Positions 1-11,143 of a DNA stretch of 64,000 bases are shown piece after piece. The notes beneath the pieces were generated by a model, which had not been told where the DNA came from, made no database searches, and was given only the letters and a program-made list of their open reading frames with translations. A program made the translations under genes and the position numbers. This DNA is from Anthopleura xanthogrammica (taxonomy: Eukaryota; Cnidaria; Anthozoa; Actiniaria; Actiniidae): the NCBI GenBank assembly GCA_964019055.1, contig OZ025211.1:8372400-8436399 (forward strand), read 5' to 3'. The first letter of the stretch is position 1. Every line of letters begins with the position of its first letter.

Positions 1-4
1 ACAT

Positions 5-335
5 TGATCGTGCACAGAGAAGGAAAAGTTGCAGCGTTTATTCATCGTAAATTAGGGAACATAATTGATTTTTTTTCTCAAAAATTTTCTAAATTTTTTT
101 AAAATTAATAAATTCTTTATGATAGAGATTAATTGTTTACTGAAAAAGGAATCACCTTTTTGAACGCTTTCTTATTTATCATCTAGTAACTTAACTGTAT
201 CTGTACGGAATTATTTATCCTCTTCTTTGTAATCTTAGAATGAAAATTTTACACTTTCAAAATGTTCGTACATGAAAATAGTACGGAAACTATTATTTTC
301 AGCCATACTTGCTTTGGTTCATTGTGCACAGTCAA
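5..335. repeat. MITE-like element, copy 1
   Basis: About 330 bp with short terminal inverted repeats (TTGATCGTGCACA at the left, TGTGCACAGTCAA at the right). A second, closely similar copy lies at 41557-41889. No coding capacity. The short TIRs and two dispersed copies fit a non-autonomous DNA transposon. The rest of 336-1009 shows no gene. Confidence 0.75.
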
Positions 336-1009
336 CAGAGATTTAGCAGACTCGCTTGTTCGCGATATGATACGGGAAACTCGTGAATAAAAACAATATC
401 AGGCTCTTAACATGTGATAATCTCTATTCATCTTATTAAAAATCATAATTTTTGTTTTGTACATTAAGGTTATTTTTTAAAGATCAGAGCGTGCAAGATA
501 CGTTGACAGTGTTACTCGTGTCTCAACACTAAGTTTTGTCCTTCGCTTTTACTTCATCAATAAAAAAGGATGTATAACTGAAAAAACACCCTTTTTATTC
601 TTTTCTTTTAAATGTAGTAAAACAATTAACCAACAGATTTGTGGTCGATTCTTGCAGATCAAAGACGTCAACATAGTGTAAGCTCACTTTCTACTGACTG
701 GTGCAATGTCCGTTTTATTGAGGGACCTCTGATGTTAATTTATAGTGGCTTCTCACAAAATAAAAATGTTTAAAATTCTATTTCTCGATTGTGTAACGCA
801 ACGTTAAATCTATATATCTGTTTCTACACTAAATATAGTTTCCCAAGCGGAAGTATTTGAGTGTGTTATTGCCTGAGAACATAGACTTGAAACTGAAAAT
901 CTTGTGATTGAACGAAACTTTCATTACGTTGTTTGCTACACAAGCAAAGGCTAATTGGACAGATTTATCATGATGATACGCAGGTACTGAAAAGAAAATC
1001 TCGACAAAA

Positions 1010-4000
1010 ATGAGTAGGTTAATGGTATTGCTTGTGTTTATCTTCAGTAACGGACAAGAATATTTCAATATCACTCGTCAACCTTCTTCACAATGGGTAG
1101 ATTTACCGGACGTCTTTCGAATTCCCCCTTCTCAGTGCAACGAAAGTAAAGGTGTTGAAGAATGTACTCAGATGGGTGGAAGAAAGATAGGAGACTGCCA
1201 GTGTGATTGTAATATAACCGATGATAGAGGTTTTGCGTACAAGAGTACGTTCAGGTTTTATCGTGGGAAATGGAAATGTGTGAACAACTCTCTGCTTCGG
1301 AAGCAAGCAGGTAAGCTGCTCATTCATATCCTGCGATCCTGTTTAGTGTTTTACTTGATAGACTCGTTGCATACTAGCTTTAATTTATGAACTCCTTACT
1401 AATCAAAAACTTTTGAGGCCGCTTTCACTCCGTTTTCGTCTCACCGAAAACGCATCGAAAGATTCGAGTTCACTCCCAGCGGTTTTCGAATAGCGCTTTC
1501 ATAAACGCAGATACGATCGGAAACAACGCAATATCATCATCGACGCATGCGCAAAACAGACTTGCCGGTGTGAATGACGTCAGCGTTTTCAAAAGCCATC
1601 GTCTTCGCTGTCTACACGTTTTCTAGAGAGCGTTTTACGTCAAGTGAAAATGCTCATCGTTTTCGATCGTTTCAGCATGGACGCAAGGCCAAGGCGCATC
1701 AAAAAGTATGCGTTGTAAAACGAAAACGGATTAGCGTGGACGAGGCCTTAGTCATATAGTCAAAAATTGTATATTAACTGATTGTCCTGTTATCGATGTT
1801 TCCTTATGCCGATATGTTAATCACAAAAGGTATGCAGCAACTTTGTGATTCAAACGAAGGTTAAAGTTTTAACTCTTCGACAACCACACACACAACCTTA
1901 CATTATCTTAATTCTTGTAATGTATATTGAATCATTTTGTAACTTTATTTAATATTTAAAAATGTGTGTGAATAAATAAAAGTCTAAGGAAGAGGATCAC
2001 GAGTAATGCTATCATGCTATTTTACTGTTTTTCTCTATTTATTGTTTACTCGTCCATTTCCTTATTATTATTGTTTTTAGGATGTCTCCAATTATCAGGG
2101 GAGCGTGATGATGACCCAATTAAGACATTGTCAAGAAATATCATGAACCCAGCATCTTCTAATTCTCCCAACAGCCTAACCGTACTAATCCTGAACAACT
2201 CCAGCAACATTCCATTACTTGCAGCCGATAATTCTAGTTACCTAAACTGCGAAGGCAAATGGGAGTCTTTTAATGGCAGCCGCCGTTTCCACCAAACATC
2301 CTATAGTGTCAAATTTAATAATGAAGTAAGCGATTTAGTTTATCATTCTGATTCCAGTCTTGTTTCTAAACATGCTATGTTGCTGCCGTCTAGGTTACAT
2401 TCTCCGTTAATCATTTTATCCAATACTGAATACTGCATGAGTACTGAATCATAGTGTGTTCTGTACACTCAATCACCCCTATATATTTCATACATAGTCT
2501 GACAGATGGGAACCTCGCCTCGAAGGTCGGATTATAAAAGTTGGCGTATTGTCAATGAATCGTTCATCAGTGAGCTGTCTTCTACTGAAGCTGGATGGTC
2601 ATCAAATCTGTAAGTCAACATGGCAGGGGCATGTTATTTTATATATTTCTTGCATCCTGGACATAAGTGTAAATTGCCAAGACTAACTATACAGTGCGCT
2701 GTTAGCTAAGATATATTAGACTAATACCCTATTCACACCGGACCCTTAAACATGTTTAAAGGTTGTTTAGTTGAACTAGTGCCCTCCCATCAGCCTGTAC
2801 GCCTAACTAAACAACTTTCAAACCTTCTTTAACTAAACTACTTTGGGGATGTGGTTTTAACCCTGTATAAAGATGGCAGCCAAACGACGAAGGAAATGCG
2901 ATAGATAAATTAATAAATACCAAGGTTAGTAGGTGTGAATTGGGATTAAGCAAGAAAAACTGCACAAGTCTACCGGTTGTAAAGCCATAAAACTCCGCGA
3001 CAGCTCATGCTTAATTTTCGAATTTTTTATCCGTCCTTGTAGTTGTCGCACTGAATAACACTCTGTCACAATCATCCTCTCACAAACGCAGCTTTTTAAA
3101 AAATGATTAGTTTTATAATCGGATTTGAATTTATAATTGTTTTGTTGGTTGCAAGAAGGCACTTCCCATTACCACTAGTCTTACCACTACAGACTTTTGT
3201 CGACTGTTGCGTTCTGCGTAAAATTTTGTATTTCAGGTGCCGAGCCACCGTTATCGTCATCGTCATCACCATCATCAGCTGTTGCGACGCCTACATTATC
3301 CGTTTCTACGCCTACTTCAACTTCATGTGGCAGCGAATGCAAAGTAAGGATAGACGATTGAACACCTAAATTTCTCAAACTTTCAAGACTGACTCACAGT
3401 TTTTGTGTGAATACCTTGACAGGTACAAAAACATTTAACATCTAACATCTATGCAATTTTGCTTCAAAGCTGGGGGCGGGTCATCACTTTTTCAACCGCA
3501 TTAAATAATGGGCCAAAAATGCTAATTCAATTTTAGTTTGGCCGCCCCCCTGTACTTTATGACCAGTTCCTTAAGAAGCCCTAATCATTGATATTAAGTT
3601 ATTTTCTAACCTTTTTAGACAACACCAACTCCACCCTCCGAACTACACAAAATGATAATCATGGTCCTGCTTGGAGGGGCAATACTCGGGGTGATTATAG
3701 TTGCTTCGGTTTTAATGAAGAAAATATCAAGACGAAATACAAGAAGGTAAACTAGCGTACTTGTAAAACGTTTACAAAACTTTAAATAGCGGAGTTTCTA
3801 GGGCTGCTAAATGCAAAGACAAAAACTAGCAATAGTCCCCTTGACAGTTCCCTGCGCCATCTTGAAAGGTAGCCTTTGTATCGAAGCGAGACAAACGGTG
3901 AGCTTACAATGATAGAGACATTGGAATAATTGTCCAAGATATTAAAAAAAGTTCTCTATCATTGCAAGGTCACCGTTCTTCCCGCTTCGATCCAACCGCT

Positions 4001-5159
4001 ACACCACCCTTGATTCATTTTCATCATTATACTTGTTCTCAATCGTATTATTATTTATTTTAGAAAGCGTATGATTAGACAGCCTTTTGTCCCACAAATG
4101 TCAGCCCTATCAGGTTCGTAAATAATTAGTAACTGATATTTGTTTAACTTAAAATTTATTCCTTAAATTAGTCTAAAGGCATTTTATTGTTTAACGATTC
4201 CGACTTGTCTGTAAATGCCAAATGACTAAAGGTTATTGATTTGAAGATTGATTGAGCCATTTTAATTCCTTTCTTTTTAACACTTTAAAATATATCAAAT
4301 TTCTTCATTAGTGCTAAATTATTATCAATATTTTTTCATAAGTCTCAGAAAATTATGAGTATGACCAATCTCTTGATGACCAAGCACGTCAGGAAGATGG
4401 ATACCTCTACCCAATAGATAATTATGCACCACGTGACAAGCGATATGAATTTGATAAACTGAACCCTAAAGGTGAATAAAAGGAGTACTATTCTCATATC
4501 CTTTCTTTTTCATTGTCAACACTTCTATTCTTCTTCTTCTTAAAAATTTGCATCTTAAAACAAATTTCATTGAGAAATTACTTAAGAAAATTTCTTCCAA
4601 CCAATTAACAGAAATGGATGGCAATGCTGAACGAGTGTATATGGAGGAATCCGGATCCTCTAAGGCCGCCGAGAAGTACAAAAACACCAACTCCTACAGA
4701 CTTCAAAATTCAATAACTGAAAACAAATCAAGTGTGGAAAAATTGCATAGTGTCTTGGAGAATCCATCGTCTGGTGGTCCTTCTGGGTGTAATGGGTACA
4801 AACCCAGCACCCCCCAGCCTGATCCCAACAACTCGGAGAGCTGCTGTTCAAGAAATATAAATAGATCTAAAGAGGAACCTATTTATAATGTCCTTGAAGA
4901 CCCTAGGGCATATAGTATATCTAGTAGTACCTCGGGGAAAAGCCGTAATAATACCTTACAAAACCAGAGATATGTTTCCATGGAAACTAATCAAGGAAAT
5001 AAGGATTACGTTTATAATGAGGCTGGACAGATAATCATAGAAAATTCTCCCCAACGAGACCAGAATTACCAGGAACTTAAATTTGATGGTCCGCGGTCTT
5101 CCCATGTCTACCAGTCGCTTTGCATTGCTGGAAAGAAATCAAAAGAGAAAGGGACATAG
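1010..5159 (+). CDS. Receptor array gene A: single-pass protein with ITAM-like tyrosine tail
   Basis: Eight exons inferred from splice sites and frame: 1010-1310, 2081-2325, 2498-2609, 3237-3343, 3619-3746, 4064-4113, 4349-4471, 4612-5159, giving 537 residues. Residues 1-15 form a short signal peptide. Exon 1 carries the array's Cys module (an ITR motif, then MGGRKIGDCQCDC, YKSTF, WKC). Exons 2-3 carry a second Cys module with GRIIKVGV and CLLLKLDG. Exon 4 is a Ser/Thr/Pro stalk. Exon 5 holds the membrane segment (about residues 267-288). The tail of about 250 residues has many tyrosines, including EPIYNVLEDP, DYVYNEAG and the final pair YQEL-x10-YQSL. Introns have phases 1,0,1,0,2,1,1. Inferred role: type I surface receptor that signals through phosphotyrosine. 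Ligand unknown and family not recognised. Exons 2 and 3 are less certain than exon 1 and the tail. Confidence 0.8.
1413..1750. repeat. MITE-like element in intron 1 of gene A
   Basis: The ends are inverted copies of a GAGGCC...CGTTTTCG sequence (left about 1415-1440, right about 1722-1748). The interior is CG-richer than its surroundings and repeats GTTTTCG words. Short reading frames inside it are chance. Confidence 0.65.
2727..2944. repeat. Small inverted-repeat element in intron 3 of gene A
   Basis: The ends CTATTCACACC (about 2730) and GGTGTGAATTGGG (about 2932-2944) are inverted, with AAACAACTTT/AAAGGTTGTTT words inside. Probably an eroded MITE. Confidence 0.5.
3879..3992. repeat. Inverted repeat in intron 5 of gene A
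   Basis: Two arms of about 40 bp: TATCGAAGCGAGA...CAATGATAGAGA at 3879-3925 is reversed at 3953-3992. It can form a long hairpin. MITE-like; no coding content. Confidence 0.65.
5067..5120 (+). other. ITAM-like YxxL pair of gene A
   Basis: Encodes YQEL, ten residues, then YQSL near the C-terminus. The same pair with 10-11 residues between motifs ends genes B, C and E. A classical ITAM has 6-8 residues between motifs, so this is ITAM-like by spacing only. Confidence 0.7.
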
Positions 5160-6598
5160 TATTATGTTTTCTTTTGCTTGTTTTTTTCGTCAATCAAAAT
5201 ATTACTTGTACCAAGAGAACATGAATAATCAGTTTTCTCTTGCTAGTACTCAAAACGTTGGAAATTTGATTGACGAAAGCCAAAGGCCCAGGCTACTGGA
5301 ATCAAAGCTAGTTTACTGGATTGCGTGATAAAGAAAATTATCATTTGTCAAGATACAAAATGTTTAAAAACAATACGCGTGATTGATGCACAGCGCAAAA
5401 CAATGCCCCTTTAATAGATCTTTTTACCGATACGGCGGCCATCTTGAATTCTAATGTTTTAAGTAAGACATTATGGAATGCCGAGGGGGCAATTGTTGGA
5501 ACATTTATAGTATGCACAGCTGTTAGAGTGTCTTTTTATATAAGTTTACGCTATCCAATGTGAAATACATTTTAAAAAAACAATTAAATTTGGTGCAGTA
5601 GTTGGAGCGATATGTGAAACACCAAAGCGTAAAATTATTTGAGAAAGTAACCCCGCCACTCTATGCTTTATGAATATTTCCAAGTTTCCCCCTTGGCATC
5701 CCATAATTTAAGATGGCTGCTGTATCGATAAAAAGGTATATTACGCTGGTGAAGGGGTCTATAAAATTGTAATCCCTCTCGAAAGTAGACAAACATAAAG
5801 AAACATCCTAAATTAAACGCCTTGTTGAAAATTTATAATTTAGCCAAATATTTGCTCACCAAATTATGTGATTGTTAGTAAACTTTGTAGTTCTTTGTTG
5901 ATCAGAACATGTTACTCTTCTAGAATAATTTCTGTTATGTTTATTTTGGTCTTTACCTGTTTAAACCGGTTATTAGCAGTTTTGATTAAGCAGTTTTGTC
6001 AACCATAGCAACCAATTATGATGATGCTTTTCTTCGACCCTTTTATGCTATCTCAGCGGTACCATAGTATGAAGGATGCATGCATTAAGTATGGTAAAGT
6101 GTAATATGAAAATTGAGAATGGCATTAAAATCTATATTGCCTTTTTAGCTCAACATTCCGCCATCAGACAAGAAAGTTCAAATTTGATGACGCACAAAAC
6201 TTTGACCGGATATTGAATTTGAAGTTTTTACTTATGAGTCATGGTAGCATGGAGTTCAACATTGAAATTGGTTTCGAACGTAGTTTGTTTGTCACTAGCT
6301 CTCGTGACTCGGTGCTGGATCAACTTTTATCCTTCATCTAATATAAGTTGGAACCTAGAAAAAGGCCTCAATTGTATACTATATATTGTTTATAAATTAG
6401 CTGTAAAATGTGTGTCGTTTGTGGAAGAAAATGAATATATTTCAGATTATTTATATTTGGCATTCTTGTGCTATTCATGAGCGCATGATAACCATTCAAG
6501 CAGAATACGAAAACAACAGTCGCAGATTCCAGAGCAGGAAGTATTCGATAAACGACTCGAACTAGCTTAGAGTGCCATTGAGTATAAACTTCAACATC
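5160..6598. other. Spacer between genes A and B
   Basis: No gene seen. It contains an inverted-repeat element (5405-5760) and short chance reading frames. No convincing poly(A) signal for gene A was found close to its stop. Confidence 0.6.
5405..5760. repeat. MITE-like element with GGCGGCCATCTTGAAT ends
   Basis: The left arm (about 5405-5455) holds CCGATACGGCGGCCATCTTG; its reverse complement, diverged, is at about 5703-5745. The element at 36344-36770 has very similar ends, so the two belong to one family. Confidence 0.7.
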
Positions 6599-9500
6599 AT
6601 GAAGAAGACGTTGCTAGCATTGTGTTTTGTATGTTATTGGGTTGTATCAATCGCCCAGGAGTATGTCATCACACGTCGAATGAAAAACGCATCAAATCCT
6701 TCGACCAATAACAATGCAGACCGCTTTCTTCTTCCTGCAACTCTGTGTGGCGAGAGTAAAGGTGCTACAGAGTGTCCTCTGATGGGAGGAAGAAAGATAG
6801 GAGATTGCAAGTGTGCTTGTGACACGAAAGATGAAAGAAACGTCACGTACAAAAGTACTTTTGGATTCTACGATGGAGAATGGAAATGCGAAAACAACAC
6901 AGGTCTGAGACACAATACAGGTAACATATATCTCTGTACAGGTTTATGTTAGTGTACATCGCATCATCTTAATATCAATTGTGCCTAATTACCTAAATAT
7001 AGTTAGGCCATGCAGTAGCTAGTTGTACGTTTCGCACTCGAAAAAGCTGTAAAGCACTCTCAGATCCGGTCCATCAAAAAAGATTACTTAGAACAAACAG
7101 ATTCTCAAAACCTGCAATATTCTAATCAATATAATTCGATGAATATCAGCTTCTTCTAAAGAGGAAGAAATTTGTCCCTCCAGAACAAGCCTTTATGCTG
7201 TTAAAGAAGGAATCAGTATTGCGTATCAAGCTACTTTAATTATTTAGCATTGCATGTACTGCTTGCTGTGTAAGCTTTCTTTTTCTTCCCTGCATCGATT
7301 GTTAATTTGTTTAGATATGAACTGCATGTTTTTCGCTTGTTTCAGGCTGCATATTATTTCCATATAATAGCATGAATGACCCTATTCCAACGATAAGCCA
7401 GTCGCACGTGAGCTTTAATTTGATGAACAGGCTTAATCATAGGATGCATTGCTATGATTTGGTGGAAAGGCGACCACACGAGAATTCAACATATCAAAAG
7501 TGCAATGGAACCTGGGAAGGTCTGAACAGAACTATTTTGGAGAAAAATTTCGATGTACATTGGCATTTTCTCGAAGGCCACCTTTTCGTAAGTCTAGCGA
7601 ACTCGCATAATCAAGAGTTTTGCAAGATTTGGTTAAATCCGAATTGTTGTTCTGATTTTGTAAAAATGCATATCGTATATTTTGTAGTTCCAATCAAGTC
7701 AGTTGTACCCTCTCCCTGCTGGTCGGCTGATCAGATTAGTATTTGAGTGTCGTTATCCAAGATTCTCGATGTGCTTCTTGCTCAAAGTAAATGGGAACTT
7801 GAAGTGTAAGTACATTCATTGATTTAAGCTATTTTTAACTATAAAGTCCAAAACATCATAGCATACCGTAAGTGCACTATATATTCTTGTCTTTAATATA
7901 ATACACTCTATGCAGGTTCTGTGCCGTCTTCTGAAACCACTACTTTCCGACCATCAACCACAGCAGCTGCTCAGTCTAAATCAAATCCATCATCTTCTTC
8001 ATTGCCTACATCATCAACCACAGCAGCTGCTCTGTCTAAGTCAAATCCACTATCTTCTTTGCGGCCTACTTCATCAAGGACAAACGATAATCTTAACGCA
8101 ACAACTCGTGCTTCGAGTTCTGGTACAAATCCCAGCACCTTGATTGCAGGCTCAGTATTGGGAGTGGTTGCTTTTGTTACATTAATTGCAGTCATCATAG
8201 TAATAGCGAGGAAAAGATATTTAAGGTACACTTGAGGCATGTCTATCAAGGAAATGATAAAATCAAAAATATCGAAAAGTGCAACGACTACTGCAATGAC
8301 TTGCTACTCCAAAAATATGGATCTGCATATTTTGAGGGTTGCTTTTTGAAAGATAGCATATTTTGGTTGCTTATCTGGAAAACAAATGTTATACGCGTAT
8401 CGTGAAAGCTATATGCACTATGCTTCCCATATTGCGCGATGAACTTACGTGTACACCTCTGTCGGACCTTCCTGCACCTCTGGAAGACCCAACACTTCCA
8501 TTCGACCCATACCTCAGTAGGTACGTCTGAGGTGCGCGTATCCACCAGATGTTCCAACACAGTTCTGTGGGTCGTCCAGAGATATGTGGGTTTACCAGAG
8601 GACTGCGTAGTTATCAGAGGTGTAGAGTTCAGCACCCGGCCGTCCAGCACGGCCATGATGGAAGATTAGAATGGGTACAGCAAAAGATGTAGTGCCAAAA
8701 CTGAATATTTAAAAATGACAAATGTTAATGCAGAATGAAAATCTGAGTAATTAGTTATGGGATATACAGTCCATATTGATAGTGATGATAATTTAAATAG
8801 GCAGGAGATTTATATATTGTTTTGTTTTATCCATCAAAATAGAAAACGAAAAACCACTAATCAAAGGCACCAAAATCCTGTTACAGGTAAGATAAAGATA
8901 TCATAGGAATGCATCATTTCCTTATTATCCTCATATTATTATTAGACTCATGCCGTAGCTTTTTAATTCTCGTGCGACAATTGGTGCGTAACAATGAAGA
9001 ATAGAAGAACGTTGTATTTATAGACCCCTTTCACGTGACGTCAGAATGCAGCTCAATTTGGAGGGCAAAACAAAAGAATTTTAATTTCCTGAGAATTGGA
9101 ACCAATTGTTTTGCCCTCCAAATTGAGCTGCATTCCGACGTCCTGCAAGGGGTCTATAAATGCATGATAGCTGAAGTAAAGTTAAATTTCGAAGTCAAAA
9201 GCAGACCCGAGTAAAAGTTAAACCTTGTTTGAACATTGCGATTTGAACAGGGCGTGGCTATTTTGGTTGGTACGATGCCTCTTAAAGTCCATGTTCGATT
9301 GTCGGGGACGTCACACTATTACTAATCGCACTGAATAATATGAAAACGGATTACTCATGAATAGAAGGTTGTATCAGCATGAAAGGGATCATCTGACGAC
9401 ACTAACATTTATGGTTTTGAATTCATATTTTGTTGAATTAAAGTCAAATCGTTAAAAAAAATGAAGAAATATGAATCTTAGTGATATTTTTGTTCAATAG

Positions 9501-10368
9501 TTGATGGTATATCATTAGAGTTGTCCTGTAGAAGAGAGAGCGAAGGAGACCACAAAATGCCAGCAAATATTCATACAACGACGCAACGTCCAAACTTGTA
9601 TACAGAGAGATCTCCTGCGAGTCATGGTAACAATATAGAATACCAATTGCTTTTGCCCTTTGGGAGTGTTTTTATGAAACTGGAAACAAATGGGCTCCCC
9701 CTGCCAAAGGGGTCTCAGCCCTCCCCTCCCTACGCACTTCCCACAACCCACACAATGACCACATTTATACACCTTATCGGTCTATAAACATAAACCAGTC
9801 TTCAAAATCCTCACCCACAGCATATACTATTCTTTCAAAGACGCGCAGTCACTTGTCACATAAGATTTTGAAAGTTAAATAGATTAATATATTTTTTAGA
9901 ATATAGGTAAAAATCAACACCACATGTTCACCTATTGTATATGTTACAAAAATCTAGGAATTTCATATTTTTCTTCTAGAAATTATGATTATTATCTATC
10001 AATCTTTCCCAGGTGAAGAGCTGAAGAAAGCGATACAAAGCAGGTTAAAAAATATTGGCACAGATAATCCAGGTTATGAAAACACTGAAAGAGTTGATAT
10101 TCCATCGTCTTCCGTAGCTATGCAACCGACATATAATCTCCCTTACGAGTACGCCAGAACAAAAAAAGCATTAAGACCACCCACAATGGCTCCACTAAAG
10201 GGTGGCAATGAACGAATATACGACGAACCCCATGCATCACCAAAGACTACAAAACCAAGCTATACATTACCAAATGTGGATAGAATATACCAGCAGCTTG
10301 ATCCTAGTAGTAGGAGGGAACAGAGTGAATATCAGACACTGGGTTTTAAGAACGAAACTGATGCTTAA
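6599..10368 (+). CDS. Receptor array gene B: single-pass protein with ITAM-like tyrosine tail
   Basis: Seven exons: 6599-6920, 7346-7587, 7688-7805, 7916-8225, 8843-8886, 9501-9626, 10013-10368, giving 505 residues. The ATG at 6599 is preferred to the one at 6572 because it starts a clean signal peptide (MKKTLLALCFVCYWVVSIAQ). Exon 1 has CGESKGATECPLMGGRK and a YKSTFGFYDG-WKC end. Exon 2 has DPIPT and NSTYQ-CNGTW. Exon 3 has YPLPAGRLIRLVFEC. Exon 4 joins a Ser/Thr stalk, which contains two copies of a TTAAA-SKSNP repeat, to the membrane segment (about residues 300-323). In genes A and E an intron separates stalk and membrane segment. The tail has DNPGYEN (an NPxY motif), RIYDEP and the final YQQL-x10-YQTL. 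N-glycosylation sequons are frequent outside. Inferred type I signalling receptor; ligand unknown. Confidence 0.85.
9017..9160. repeat. Near-perfect inverted repeat in intron 5 of gene B
   Basis: The arms contain TTTATAGACCCC and GCAGCTCAATTTGGAGGGCA at the left, reversed at 9106-9160. The whole stretch can fold into one hairpin. MITE-like; no coding content. Confidence 0.75.
10288..10341 (+). other. ITAM-like YxxL pair of gene B
   Basis: Encodes YQQL, ten residues, then YQTL, close to the C-terminus. It is the counterpart of the pairs that end genes A, C and E. Confidence 0.7.
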
Positions 10369-10774
10369 ACATTTAATAGATTATAATGAAGGATGCATGT
10401 AAAGCTGTTCACCATTGGTTCTCTATTCAAAAAAAATATTACGCAGATAAACTAAGTTATACTTTTTTGAAAACCATTCTTATAAGAGCAGTCTTACGAA
10501 GGAATGGTTGGCTTCAAGAAAGCGAAATCTATCTAAAAAAGGAAACTGAAAAGAAAAAGAAAGGAGGACAGAAAGAAGGGGATCTGTGGTTTTCAGTTGT
10601 CTATCAGACAGTATAAATATGACCTATCTGACTTTACCCTTCACTTGACTCTGAAGATGACTTCCGCTCAGGTTGTCGAAACGTCAGTCACATCAAACAG
10701 TCCTTCTCAGGACTACATCCACCCGGATGATCATAATACAAATATTGTTTCTTCGAAAAATATATTGTTACTTC

Positions 10775-10780
10775 AATAAA
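10775..10780 (+). terminator. Candidate poly(A) signal of gene B
   Basis: AATAAA about 400 bp after the stop of gene B and ahead of gene C. It is a match to the canonical hexamer only, with no transcript evidence. 10369-11143 holds no other feature that I can support. Confidence 0.35.
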
Positions 10781-11143
10781 TATCGTCTATTAGAGTTAAC
10801 GTCTGTTTCATGATCAGTTTATATTTAGTGATGTATTACACAAGCTGAAGCCTTTCCTTTTCCTTTAGTGACGTCCACATCCAGGAATGAAACATTAATG
10901 CGGATGTCTCTGATTTCCCTAAGAAAAAAACTAACCTAAGCATTGTCTATAAAGGGTTTTTAGGTTGCAACTGTCACTCAAGTAATCCCTTTTCGTGGGT
11001 GTGCCATTAGGAAAAACAGTAAGATTTTTGGCATTTTGGGATCGAAATCACTGATCAACCACTAATACCGAAGTGAGAAACTGTGCTGAAAAAGTATTTG
11101 TTGGTGTGAATGTTTGATTTAATGTCATGCTCATGTACTGACG